Made by a program: the position numbers and the translations under genes
The notes under the pieces: model-generated
The model's input: only the letters and a program-made list of their open reading frames with translations
Databases searched by the model: none
Told to the model about the DNA's origin: nothing
In this document: positions 8,212 to 17,910 of the stretch, one piece after another
Layout: every line of letters begins with the position of its first letter
How positions within the stretch are numbered: position 1 is the stretch's first letter
Assembly: GCA_043754435.1 (NCBI GenBank)
Contig: JAYUUS010000197.1
Span: 1-31,508, forward strand
DNA length: 31,508 bases
DNA from: JANNYA01 sp043754435
Lineage (GTDB): Bacteria > Pseudomonadota > Gammaproteobacteria > Xanthomonadales > SZUA-5
Direction: 5' to 3'

Positions 8212-11160
8212 CTACTCACCCAGCACCGATTCAGTCGCCGCCCGCAACGCATGCACGGTAAAGGGTTTATCCAGCCAAGCACTGACACGCTGGGCGTGGC
8301 GCTGCATCAATAGCTCACGATCTTGCGAGTAGCCGCTCATAATCACAATGGGCGGGCATTGCGCTTGCTGGGTCAGCCAATCTATCAGGGCAAATCCGCC
8401 CATTTCTGGCATGGTCAAGTCGGTAATCATCAAGTGGTAATCGCTTTGCTTGAGGTGAGCTTGCGCTTCTAGGCCATTATTTGCCGTGGTGACTGACCAG
8501 CCAAAGCCACGCAAGACCGTTGCCAAATAGGCACGCACACCGGGTTCATCGTCGACCACTAAAACGCTGCGCGATGCCTGTGCCTCGAACAAGGGCGGTG
8601 CAGCAATGGGGGTGGCAAGGTGCGCACTATTTTGGCTCTCTATCAGCTCGGCGTCGGGATCGTGGGCGGGTAAATAGACGCAAAACTCCGTACCCACATT
8701 GCTTGGTTGCTGACCGGCCCCGTTGTTTGGGCGCTCCATTTGCGAGCGCACCGTTAACCAGCCGCCGGATTCCCGCACCACCCCTGCCACCGCCGCTAGG
8801 CCTAGACCTGTACCTTCGGATTTGGTGGTGTAAAACGGCTCGAATATCTTTTGCACCAGCTCCGGTGCAATTCCACAACCGCTATCACTGACACTAAGGC
8901 AAACATGCGGCCCCGCCAGCGCATGCGTAGAAACAATGCCGGGCAGGGCGGGTGACTGCATACTGTTTTGCCCGGGCGGTGCAGGCGGCGTGGAATCGCT
9001 GGCAGCCATAATTTCTACGCGTACGGTACCGGCTTTGCCCTGTAGGGCTTGCGCACCGTTGATCACTAAATTGACCAATATTTGGGTCAGCCAAGCTGGG
9101 TCTAACTTGACATGATGTAGGCCATGCGCAATTTTGACGGTCAACAGCGTGGTGGTTGGGATCGCCATTTTCAACATTTTATGCACCGCGCGCACGCGTG
9201 CGCCCAGCTCCAACACTTCGATGCGGCCCTGACCGTTACCAGAAAACGCCAAAAGCTGATGCGTCAATTCCGCACCCGTGCGCACCGCTTGCTCAATATT
9301 TTCCAGTAAATCTGGCGCGACATGTTCGCCTGATTCCAGGCGAATCAGCTCCACACCGCCTTGGACTGCGGTCAGCAGATTATTAAAGTCATGCGCAACG
9401 CCACCAGCCATGCGGCCAATTTGCTCGTGCCGCTCGCGCTCTTGGCTAAAGCGTTCATTCGCCCGCGCCCGATCTTCGCGCGCCCGCTCTTCAGTAATGT
9501 CGCGATACAGCCCAGCCCAATGCGTAATGGCACCCGCTTCGGAGAAAATTGGGAAGGCGTTGAGGTGGGCTAAGTAACGCGAACCATCCTTGCGATAGTG
9601 ATAAAACTCAGCGGTAGTACTTTCGCCGCGCGCCAGCGACTGCATCAAATGCTCGATTTTGTGGGCGTCCTCACCGCGCCCGCGCAGCAAACTTAAATCG
9701 GCTAATTCATTTAATTCATATTGCGTTGCTTGGGTAAATGCCGGGTTGACATAGCGCAACATTGGCAAACCCGAAGCGGATGCTCGCGGTTGCGCCACAA
9801 TAATGGGATCGGTCGCTTGATCGGCTAGGGCCTTAAACAAGGCAAGTTCGTGGGTTGCATCCCGCAATGACTCTGTGCGCTGCGCCACGCGTTGCTCCAG
9901 TAAGCGTCGGCGCGCACTGCTGCGCACAGTGGTTAGCGTCGCCAGGATCGCCGCGATTGAAAAAGCCACTTGGAACCACCACAGCGTTTTCGACACGATT
10001 GCGCGCACGGCCAAAGGCGACAGCACGAGTGCGGAGCGAAACCGAACATTTGCTAGGATTAAGGATTGCTTGACGATCAGTTCATTCTCGCCCTTCGAAG
10101 TGATTGGCTTCTTGGCAAATATAAATCGCCATTGTTTAGCCGCGAATAATGCCTGCTCTTCGCCTGACCAGCGGCCCAGATCAAGCGCCCAGCCGGGAAC
10201 TCGATCAAGCTTGAGTATCAATGGGTCAACAGGTGCGGCATAAATGAGTGGAGGTGCAGTGGTATTTGCGGCGCCTGACGCCGATTCCGTTACCGAAGCA
10301 CTGAGCGGCACTAACCCGAGCGCACGCGAGCCACCCAAGGGCGGCACCCGATACTCCTCCAATTGTTCTAACTTGCCGAGTAAGCGCTCGATTCGATTGC
10401 TGAGTTCGATATGCACCAGTGCGCGAACGCGATCCCCTTCAAAGCTTGCCGCGATTTGTAGTGCCGCGATAAAGGCCAACACCACCACACCTTGCCCTAA
10501 AAACAGCGCGCGCCATCTGGATCGCCACCACGCGCGTGGCTGCCCGACGACGACCAAAATCATCGGTGCCACCAAAAATGCCGCCATCATGTCAGCAACG
10601 ATCCAATCCAGGGCGCGATCTATCAAATTACTGGTCGGGATCAGCTCAAAACTGAGTAAAAACGGAAACACGACGAGCGGTTTAACGCTCATCATTATCG
10701 GTCCCAGCACGAGAGCTGCAAGCGTTAGATCGCGGGTACGCCATAACTCGCCGCCCTCAGGCCCTAAGCTTGCCTTGAGTAAAAAATGCGCCAAATGGAT
10801 CTGAGCAAAAATAGCGAGCGCATTGAATGCGATCGAACCAGCTCCGGCAAGTCCCTGATCGGAATAGCGCCAAAAACCAAAGAAAGCGGCACCTAAAACC
10901 AATCCCCACTGATCCTTAGTCCCGCGCGCTAGCACCAGTGCCGCCAGCAGGGCTGCCGGAAGCCAAATAGGGCGGGTCAAAATTGTCGGCACACCCAGTT
11001 TTAAGCTGAAAAGTGCAAGCAGCAAAAACGTTACCGCCACTAAAAACTGCTGCAGCATGCCTTGCAATGGCTGCCCTAAATTTTGCCAAATTTTGGCCCA
11101 CCAGAATTTGGCGATTACGCCTTTGCTGCGCCAGAATTGTGTGTGCTCGGCAAGCGTCAC
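8212..11160 (-). CDS. MASE1 hybrid sensor histidine kinase with PAS and receiver domains
   Basis: A 982-residue membrane sensor. Residues about 40-238 form a multi-helix MASE1 domain; 240-391 is probably periplasmic; 392-412 is a further membrane helix. A PAS/PAC region follows (about 440-560), then HisKA with H590 in GGVAHDFNN, an HATPase with N box near 697-706 and G boxes DSGCGIAPE (759) and GTGLGLAAV (783), and a receiver domain (about 865-980) with D870, D871, phospho-acceptor D914 and K965. The HDFNN type of H box belongs to the hybrid-kinase group. The start is a GTG at 11158-11160 with GAGG 7 bases upstream. No separate response regulator adjoins it, so the output pathway is unknown. 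It converges with aceK. Confidence 0.94.
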   Translation of the reverse strand: MTLAEHTQFWRSKGVIAKFWWAKIWQNLGQPLQGMLQQFLVAVTFLLLALFSLKLGVPTILTRPIWLPAALLAALVLARGTKDQWGLVLGAAFFGFWRYSDQGLAGAGSIAFNALAIFAQIHLAHFLLKASLGPEGGELWRTRDLTLAALVLGPIMMSVKPLVVFPFLLSFELIPTSNLIDRALDWIVADMMAAFLVAPMILVVVGQPRAWWRSRWRALFLGQGVVVLAFIAALQIAASFEGDRVRALVHIELSNRIERLLGKLEQLEEYRVPPLGGSRALGLVPLSASVTESASGAANTTAPPLIYAAPVDPLILKLDRVPGWALDLGRWSGEEQALFAAKQWRFIFAKKPITSKGENELIVKQSLILANVRFRSALVLSPLAVRAIVSKTLWWFQVAFSIAAILATLTTVRSSARRRLLEQRVAQRTESLRDATHELALFKALADQATDPIIVAQPRASASGLPMLRYVNPAFTQATQYELNELADLSLLRGRGEDAHKIEHLMQSLARGESTTAEFYHYRKDGSRYLAHLNAFPIFSEAGAITHWAGLYRDITEERAREDRARANERFSQERERHEQIGRMAGGVAHDFNNLLTAVQGGVELIRLESGEHVAPDLLENIEQAVRTGAELTHQLLAFSGNGQGRIEVLELGARVRAVHKMLKMAIPTTTLLTVKIAHGLHHVKLDPAWLTQILVNLVINGAQALQGKAGTVRVEIMAASDSTPPAPPGQNSMQSPALPGIVSTHALAGPHVCLSVSDSGCGIAPELVQKIFEPFYTTKSEGTGLGLAAVAGVVRESGGWLTVRSQMERPNNGAGQQPSNVGTEFCVYLPAHDPDAELIESQNSAHLATPIAAPPLFEAQASRSVLVVDDEPGVRAYLATVLRGFGWSVTTANNGLEAQAHLKQSDYHLMITDLTMPEMGGFALIDWLTQQAQCPPIVIMSGYSQDRELLMQRHAQRVSAWLDKPFTVHALRAATESVLGE

Positions 11161-11270
11161 TTTTAAACCTCGTTTTCAGACGCTTGAGTCTGAACTCGTT
11201 TGACTCATGCAAACAGCAGCAATGACGTGTATTAACGCTTGTTCACAAGGCTTTCATTAAAACTAAAAAT

Positions 11271-11927
11271 TTACGCAAGGTAAGAGCCGTCAAAAAAATC
11301 CACTTCGCCGGTTTCTAACGAATATTCCGCGCCAACGACCATCAGCCCCTCGTTTTGAATCAATTGTTCCAAAACTTCTGAGCCATGGCGCAAGTGGTTG
11401 GCGGAGGCGCGAATATTGGCGCGCACAGCATGCCGCACTAAATTTTCGTGGTCGTGACGCAGCTCAGTGGCGAGCAAGGACTGCACCGAGGGCCGGATGC
11501 GATCTACAATCGAGCGGATATTGCGTGACTGCGCGCTGGGTTTTTGTAGTTCTTCCAAAGTCGCAACGATAGCACCGCACTGGGAATGGCCCAGTACCAC
11601 CACCAAGCGGGTATTGAAGCGTGACGCAGCAAATTCGACGCTGCCGACCTGAGACGGCGCAACAATATTGCCCGCCACTCGAATCACAAAAAGATCCCCT
11701 AAGCCTTGATCGAAAACCAGCTCAGCCGGCACGCGTGAGTCAGAGCAACCTAAAATGATCGCGATGGGCTCTTGCGCGGCGGGCAGCGCATTCGGGCGCA
11801 TTTGTCCGCGCAGCGCATATGGGCTTTGCACCCCGGCGACGAACCTTTGATTGCCTTCACGCAATTGGGCCAGTGCTGCCTTGGCAGCACGCTTCATATC
11901 AACATGCGCTTGCAGCGCTAAGGTCAT
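11271..11927 (-). CDS. Beta-class carbonic anhydrase
   Basis: A 218-residue protein that interconverts CO2 and bicarbonate in the cytoplasm. The zinc ligands and catalytic dyad of the beta class are visible: C61, D63 and R65 in GCSDSRVP, and H114 and C117 in GHSQCGA. The opening ALAQLREGNQRFVAG and the FVIRVAGNIV segment are also family signatures. Length is normal. The ATG at 11925-11927 has AGGAG about 11 bases upstream. It lies between the sensor kinase and tamB genes on the same strand, with 110 bases to the kinase gene, so co-transcription is uncertain. A perfect 18-base palindrome lies inside its 5' part (11873-11890). Confidence 0.95.
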   Translation of the reverse strand: MTLALQAHVDMKRAAKAALAQLREGNQRFVAGVQSPYALRGQMRPNALPAAQEPIAIILGCSDSRVPAELVFDQGLGDLFVIRVAGNIVAPSQVGSVEFAASRFNTRLVVVLGHSQCGAIVATLEELQKPSAQSRNIRSIVDRIRPSVQSLLATELRHDHENLVRHAVRANIRASANHLRHGSEVLEQLIQNEGLMVVGAEYSLETGEVDFFDGSYLA

Positions 11928-11981
11928 GGGTACTTATTCTCCTAAAATGAACTCTGAATCGGTTTCGCAACAAAATACGGC

Positions 11982-14900
11982 TTAACGCTCACGCCGATAA
12001 TTGACGCCAATTTTTTGCTCACGTCCGCTCAGCGCTTCCAACTCATAGCGATCAAATATCTTGTAGCGCAGGATAAACAGCGTTTGCGGGTTGAACAAAC
12101 CTTGGCCGTAGCCGACATATAAAGCAGGCGACAGATATTTCCCTGCGGTGAACGCTGGGCCGCCAATATCACTCAAGGTTTCCACACCCAGCTCCAAGCC
12201 CACCTTTTGGCCCAAACCACGTGCCAATAAATTGCCGCCCGCAGTGCCCAGCGAATTCGCCGCTTGTCCAACGAGTGCGCTATCTGCGCCGCTGCCTCTA
12301 AGCGGGCGACCAAGCACAATGTAGCTCAATATATCGGATTGCTCTAAAATTGGATCGCTCCACACCGTCAGCTCAGGCCGCAGCGCGGTGCCGCGCACCT
12401 GTACGCCCGCCCGGATAGCGTCGATTTTGCGTACCGCGCGAATGTCTAAACCCGGATCGTCCAAGGGTGCTGAGGAAAACAGCAGTTTGCCGCGCTCGAT
12501 CAGTAAATCCTGACCATAGGCTTTGTAGGTGCCTTTCACTTCAATTTCGCCGCGTGCGGTGGCAGGCTTGTTGGCGCGCTCCCGTATTTTCAGGCGGCCA
12601 CTAAGCTTGCCGTTCAAACCGAACCCTTTTAGCGCGACATCATCCCCTAAAGTCACGGTGACATCGGCCTGGATTGGCGTACCCGGCACCTGTTTGGCGT
12701 CATCAGTCACCACCACGTCTTCCGAGCGGGTCACGTTGGATTCAAAGCGATCCAGCTGCAAATTCGCACTGGGCAAAACCAGCGCGCCCGTGACTTTTAT
12801 TAGGCGGCCGTTATGCACCACCAGCAAATCTGGCGAGGCAATGACACGCACGCTAGGAGTATCCGACACCAGCACCTTGCTGCCGAGTATTTTTAGCTCC
12901 GCCTTGGCGGTAGCAAAGGGTGCCAGCCAGCCGGAAACCTTAAGCACGCCGTCGCTGGCTGCATTTAAGCCGGGCGCGTTCAAACTAGGCGAGTTTAAGC
13001 CCGGCGCACCGGAACGAATGGTGCCGTCAACGTTCAAACGCTCGCCGTCGGAATTAATCTCAATAGCACCTTCCGATAGTTTTAACCCAGAGCCCGGCAG
13101 CTCCAGCGCCAGTTGAGTTAGATTGATTTTCCCGCGAATATTAGGCGCAGCGGCGCTACCCGCTAGCGTCAATGTGCCTTTAACTTGACCATCAGGATTT
13201 ACCACACTTTCTGAAAAGCCGTTGAAAGCCTTTAACGAGTTCAGCTCAATCGTCAACGTTCCGCCCAGCTCACCGCCGCGCAACACCAAGTTATTCGCTT
13301 GAATGTTGCCAGCGTCTTTAATCCTGACTTGTAAATTAAGCACCGGCGGCGCGCCCGCCGTACTGGCCGCAGTCAGGCCAAAATCGCTGATTTCTAGCTC
13401 CACGTCATCGCTATCAAGACGCGCTAGCGTGAGCTTCAATGCGCTACCCGCAATCGGCGCGATCGCAGCATCCAACGCGGTTAAATCCCCGTGCAGTAGT
13501 TCCGCGCTTACCCGTCCGCTGATCACGCCCTGAACGCTCAGGCTGTCGACACCGCCATCAAAGGCCTGCTGCACTTGCGCCAAATCAAGCTTGATAAGTT
13601 CCAAATTAGCCTTCGATTTACCTGATTTGGCCCAGTCCAACAGGCTGCAAAACGCCACGCCTGCACCCTCAAAACAGGCGCGATCCAGTGCGATGCTGTC
13701 GGATGAGGCGTACAAATTGACGGGTGCCTGTAGTTTCAAACTCGGTGCGGTTTTACCCGGCTTCACGGCCGGCGTCAGGGTCAGCTCATCAAGCTGCCCA
13801 CGCCAAGCGGTTGTTGGTGTTTGATTTTTTCTTCCCGATCCGCTGGGTATTAGCCCGCCTTGAGCGGCTAGCGCAAATGCGCCTAGCTCAGCTGCTACCG
13901 CCGCACTTATGCGATGTTGTGCACGTGTGCCCGCAATGGATAAATTCGCTGAGTTAATATGCTGCCCGGCAAGTTCAACGTTTGCCGCATTAAGCTTGAG
14001 GGCAATCGGAGCGCTCACATTGGACGGAATTTCGGCGGTGACCTCCAGGGTTTCCGCACGGATGCCATTAAAACGCAGTAAACGCGCAGACAGAGCGCCT
14101 GCAAGCGTAAAAGTCGTGGCTTTATTGGCAGCGTTCGCTTGCCGCAAGCTCACGCCACCTTGCACGCTGCCCGCCGCATCAGGCAATAAAGCGCCCAAAT
14201 TTGCGATATCAATATTGGCCTGGACGTCGCCGGTTTTATTCGCGGAAAAATCGACTGCGTTGACGCCCCAACGCAGCGCCAGCGTGCCCGTTGGGGTGAA
14301 GCTGTCACTAAATTTTAGCGCGCCTTGACCGCTTAACGCTTGCGCTTTTAAAGTGCCGCTGAGTTCACTAATTTGCACCTCAGCGCGGGGCTTGCCGGCC
14401 ACCAGTTTGCCCGCTGACTGGGCGCGCAAACCAATGCTACCGGGCCAGTCATTCACAAACAGCGCAGGGTTGAGCTTGTTTGCATTGAGATCAAGCGTCC
14501 AACTGAGCTCCGAGCTTTGATGCACACCTTGTTCATTCACGGGCAAAGAAACCGCGCCCGTTGCCGCCAGCGTGCCGCCCTCGGAATTTTCAATCTGCAG
14601 CGGCGCAAAACTAAACTGATCCACGCCCTGACTGAGCAGGCGTGAAACTTTCCCTCGAAATTTTCCTGATAGTGCGGGCTGCGTCTGCTGCAGACTTAAA
14701 TCAATATCGGCCTGAAAGTGCTCCAGGCTACCTAAAATATCGACGCTGCCCAGCGTACTCGACAACCCTGCGGGCCAGCCAAAGCGCGCAGGTAGGCTAA
14801 ATTTACGCCAATTGAGTTTGAGCTTGCCAGCACTTAGCTCTGCGCTGGGCTTCGTCGCGGCCGGGGTAAGCGGCCACAGTCCCGCAGCTGACAAAGTACC

Positions 14901-15920
14901 ATCACCGGGCAAACCCAACTCTAAGGCATTGATTTTCAGAATGTTGGCGTCATCCAGCGCAACATCCAAAGCACGAACAGCAAACTGGTCTTGATCTAAA
15001 CCCAGCGCACCGCTCAATGTCACGGAGCGTAAACCACCGCTCGCGTGCAAATCCGCAGTGACGCTTTGCACGGGTCCTGCAACCCCAAACTGGGCGAGCG
15101 CCAAGTCGGTGGCAACCACCGTTGCGTTCCAGCGCATGTTTGGGCTGAGCAGATCGGTCAATTCACCGTCCACTTTCATCACATTCGGGGCGTCGAGGGC
15201 CACGTTAAAGCTGAGCTTTTTGGGCGTGCCGGACAAAGTGCCGCTGGCCGCAATCGCAGGTGCGCGGTTATTGATCGCAAACTTGACCGCGCTCAAGGTA
15301 TTCCCCGAAAAATCCAACGCGCCGCTTGCCGCCAGCGTTGCGCGTTGCTCCTTGATGCGCAGATCCTCGAACTCAAAGCGTTCACCGCGCAGGTTTAATG
15401 TGCGCGCCGAGGCTTGATCGATTTGCGTCAGCAGCACACCGTTTTTCTCGACGTGTACGTTACTTAATTTTAAATTACGCAACAGCAGCAAAGGGTTACC
15501 GGATTTTTTACTCGCTTGATTGGTGGCAGCGGGCACATCGGTCAGAATCACGCGTAAGCCGTCCAATTCCAGCTCGTCAATCGCGATTTGGTTTGAAAGT
15601 AGCTGGCGCCAGCGCGAGGTGATTTTGCCGTTCACCAGGGTAATTTCCGTACCCGCCACTTTAAAAGCGAGCTTATTGACCTTGATTGAGCTGGCAAAAG
15701 TGCCGGAAATACCGGCCACGGTTAGCTCTGCGGGCAAAAAGCGAAAGGCAAACCGCGCACCGGCCTCGGTATTGAATACCCAAGCGGCAAAAACCAGCGT
15801 GAGCAGTAAAAATACCGCTAATGCCAGCAAAATGCGCTTGAGCCAGCGTTTGTAAGGCCCGACCTTGCGTTTGGGTTCGGGTGCGGTAGAGCCTTTGGCG
15901 GCCATATCTGTGCTGCTCAT
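11982..15920 (-). CDS. tamB: TamB, inner-membrane subunit of the translocation and assembly module
   Basis: A 1312-residue protein with one N-terminal membrane anchor (about residues 26-50: KRILLALAVFLLLTLVFAAW). The rest is a long series of repeating beta-strand segments, as expected of the AsmA-like/bridge-type lipid-groove proteins. The C-terminal ~350 residues are the DUF490/TamB domain (FGLNGKLSGRLKI, GKLLFSSAPLDDPGLDIRA, LEQSDILSYIVLGRPL). TamB spans the periplasm, partners the outer-membrane protein TamA, and is implicated in outer-membrane protein assembly and in phospholipid transport to the outer membrane. Its start overlaps the tamA stop by 4 bases (ATGA), so the two are translationally coupled. 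The gene appears intact. Confidence 0.95.
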   Translation of the reverse strand: MSSTDMAAKGSTAPEPKRKVGPYKRWLKRILLALAVFLLLTLVFAAWVFNTEAGARFAFRFLPAELTVAGISGTFASSIKVNKLAFKVAGTEITLVNGKITSRWRQLLSNQIAIDELELDGLRVILTDVPAATNQASKKSGNPLLLLRNLKLSNVHVEKNGVLLTQIDQASARTLNLRGERFEFEDLRIKEQRATLAASGALDFSGNTLSAVKFAINNRAPAIAASGTLSGTPKKLSFNVALDAPNVMKVDGELTDLLSPNMRWNATVVATDLALAQFGVAGPVQSVTADLHASGGLRSVTLSGALGLDQDQFAVRALDVALDDANILKINALELGLPGDGTLSAAGLWPLTPAATKPSAELSAGKLKLNWRKFSLPARFGWPAGLSSTLGSVDILGSLEHFQADIDLSLQQTQPALSGKFRGKVSRLLSQGVDQFSFAPLQIENSEGGTLAATGAVSLPVNEQGVHQSSELSWTLDLNANKLNPALFVNDWPGSIGLRAQSAGKLVAGKPRAEVQISELSGTLKAQALSGQGALKFSDSFTPTGTLALRWGVNAVDFSANKTGDVQANIDIANLGALLPDAAGSVQGGVSLRQANAANKATTFTLAGALSARLLRFNGIRAETLEVTAEIPSNVSAPIALKLNAANVELAGQHINSANLSIAGTRAQHRISAAVAAELGAFALAAQGGLIPSGSGRKNQTPTTAWRGQLDELTLTPAVKPGKTAPSLKLQAPVNLYASSDSIALDRACFEGAGVAFCSLLDWAKSGKSKANLELIKLDLAQVQQAFDGGVDSLSVQGVISGRVSAELLHGDLTALDAAIAPIAGSALKLTLARLDSDDVELEISDFGLTAASTAGAPPVLNLQVRIKDAGNIQANNLVLRGGELGGTLTIELNSLKAFNGFSESVVNPDGQVKGTLTLAGSAAAPNIRGKINLTQLALELPGSGLKLSEGAIEINSDGERLNVDGTIRSGAPGLNSPSLNAPGLNAASDGVLKVSGWLAPFATAKAELKILGSKVLVSDTPSVRVIASPDLLVVHNGRLIKVTGALVLPSANLQLDRFESNVTRSEDVVVTDDAKQVPGTPIQADVTVTLGDDVALKGFGLNGKLSGRLKIRERANKPATARGEIEVKGTYKAYGQDLLIERGKLLFSSAPLDDPGLDIRAVRKIDAIRAGVQVRGTALRPELTVWSDPILEQSDILSYIVLGRPLRGSGADSALVGQAANSLGTAGGNLLARGLGQKVGLELGVETLSDIGGPAFTAGKYLSPALYVGYGQGLFNPQTLFILRYKIFDRYELEALSGREQKIGVNYRRER

Positions 15921-17746
15921 AAGTCCGGCCCGATCACCAAATGCAGCTTAAGCGGCGATTTCTCGTCGTCTAGCGCATAGGCAAAGTCGATGCGCACAAT
16001 GCCTACCGGCGAGCGCCAGCGAATGCCGGTGCCGAGCGTTTTTGCCACCTCTGAGCTACCCGCATCAAAAGCGTTACCGACATCGGCAAAGCCCGCTAAC
16101 GCCCAGGTTTCATTGAAGGCGTATTCGTATTCGCCCGACAGCACCGCCAAATACTTGCCGCCGCGCACTTTACCGGCCGTATTTAAAGGGCCGAGCTCCT
16201 GATAATTGTAGCCACGAATGCTGCGATCCCCACCCGCGAAAAACCTGAGTTCGGGGGGCATCGCGGCAAAGTCTTTTGCATACAGCGCGCCTAAGGCACC
16301 GCGCGTCAAAATACGCTGATTGTCAGACAGGGCGTGGATGTAGCGCGCGTCGATGCTAGCGCTAGCGAAGCTGGTGTCTGATAACAATCCTTCAGCGCCC
16401 GCACGCGCATTGATGGTGGCGGAATAGCCCTCACGCGGATAGACCAAATCATCCGCTTCACGTTTATAGAGAATCATTTCCGGGTACAGCAAGGTGCTGG
16501 TTCCAGACTCACCGCCAATCACGAAATCACCGCTTAGCCACTGCAGCGCGTAAGTTTGCACCCAGCCTTTCCAATCCCGAGTGCGCGCCAGCCCGATTTT
16601 GGCTAATTTCGAGCGGGAGGTGGTGGTTTCCTGATCCAGATAGCTCAAATTGAGGTCAAAAGTCGTATGGTTTTTATCCGCAATCGGCACTTCGTAGTTC
16701 GCCACCAGCGTTTTTAGACGTTGGCTAATTTCTGCGCTGCTGCGAAATTTATGACCGCGCCCATTCACCCAGCGCCGCTCTAAGCTGCCTTTTACACCCG
16801 CACCGGAATCTGTGCCTACACTGACGCCGTAGGTGTAAATCGAACGCTTCGCAGGCACTAATTCAACGCTAATCGGCACGCGGCCGTCTTTTGCCGCATC
16901 CGTGTCTGGCGAGATTTCGACTACGGAAAAATAATCCGCGTCTACTAAACGCTGTTGCAAAGTCAACAGACGCGTCTGGGTATATAAATCGCCTGGTTCG
17001 TAGCTGACATAGCGCGCCAAAAATTCCGGGCTAAATTGACCGCCGGTAAATTTGGTTTCGCCAAAGGCATAGCGCACACCGCTGTTCCAGCTCAGAAACA
17101 CCTCCGCGCTGGCATTTGTGCGCGACACGTCCACACGATGCTCCACCAACTCCGCATCCAAATAGCCGCGCTGCAAAAGCACGCGCTGCACTTCACTTTT
17201 GGCCGCTTCATAGCGGGTGTGATCCAGCGGTTGGCCGGGCTTTAGCGCGATTTTTTTCCAGGCTTTATTCACGGTCAGATCAAGCTCGGCCGGGCCATTG
17301 AGCTTGAAACTGACCGACTTAAGCACGGTGCGCGGGCCTAAATCCACGGCAAAATTAGCGAGAAACTTGCCGTCTTCAAATCCTAGAGTAGGCGTAATCG
17401 TTGGCTGGTAGTAGCCATAAGGCTCAAGCGCTACCGCAATCTGCTTAGGTGCGCGTTTATAAAGCCGCCGGATTTGCGCCTCGCTCGCGCTTTCTTTGCG
17501 CTTAAGCCCACGCAGCTCAATCGCACTCAAAGCATTCACGCGGATCGCTCGATCGTCGATACCGCTAATCGTGGTGAACACGCGGTTGGTGCGTTTGAGT
17601 TCAGTGCTTGGAGCGGAGCTATTCGCGGCAGGCGGCGGCACGAACTTGCGCTCGTTTTTACTGGCGCACGCACTTAGCAACAGCGCGATCGCGGATATCT
17701 GCAAGGCGAATACAAGATTTTTATAGGGGGTTAAGGTTACAGGCAT
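15917..17746 (-). CDS. tamA: TamA, Omp85-family outer-membrane assembly protein
   Basis: A 609-residue Omp85-family protein. After an N-terminal export signal come POTRA-type domains (about 90-310) and a 16-strand-type barrel domain (about 310-609), with the Omp85 motif FFAGGDRSIRGYNYQELGP (the RGY loop), GFADVGNAF, and a terminal strand LHLVIGPDL like the GPEL end of E. coli TamA. It works with TamB. An oddity is the signal sequence, which ends in ALLLSAC-ASK with C27: this is a lipobox, so the protein may be lipidated as well as barrel-anchored. The spacing to the mutS-like gene is 164 bases and divergent. Confidence 0.94.
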   Translation of the reverse strand: MPVTLTPYKNLVFALQISAIALLLSACASKNERKFVPPPAANSSAPSTELKRTNRVFTTISGIDDRAIRVNALSAIELRGLKRKESASEAQIRRLYKRAPKQIAVALEPYGYYQPTITPTLGFEDGKFLANFAVDLGPRTVLKSVSFKLNGPAELDLTVNKAWKKIALKPGQPLDHTRYEAAKSEVQRVLLQRGYLDAELVEHRVDVSRTNASAEVFLSWNSGVRYAFGETKFTGGQFSPEFLARYVSYEPGDLYTQTRLLTLQQRLVDADYFSVVEISPDTDAAKDGRVPISVELVPAKRSIYTYGVSVGTDSGAGVKGSLERRWVNGRGHKFRSSAEISQRLKTLVANYEVPIADKNHTTFDLNLSYLDQETTTSRSKLAKIGLARTRDWKGWVQTYALQWLSGDFVIGGESGTSTLLYPEMILYKREADDLVYPREGYSATINARAGAEGLLSDTSFASASIDARYIHALSDNQRILTRGALGALYAKDFAAMPPELRFFAGGDRSIRGYNYQELGPLNTAGKVRGGKYLAVLSGEYEYAFNETWALAGFADVGNAFDAGSSEVAKTLGTGIRWRSPVGIVRIDFAYALDDEKSPLKLHLVIGPDL

Positions 17747-17910
17747 ACCTAACCGTAGCGTAACGCCACTGATTCGACTAGGCGGTCACCCCGCTTTGTG
17801 CGTAAATTTTGGCTCGGTCTGCAATCTGCGCTAACTGCATTTAACCATGAACGAACCATTTTCCGGGCCGGATGCATACTAGCAACTCGATTCGCACGCG
17901 CAAATAAGCC

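Noticed and set aside
12899..12910. CCGCC-TT-GGCGG as a third copy of the palindrome found at 11873 and 29113
   Set aside because: It shares only the CCTTGG centre; the arms differ, so it is not the same element.
12529..13116. Plus-strand frame of 195 codons inside tamB
   Set aside because: Serine- and proline-rich antisense shadow of TamB repeats, with no motif or ribosome binding site that I can support.
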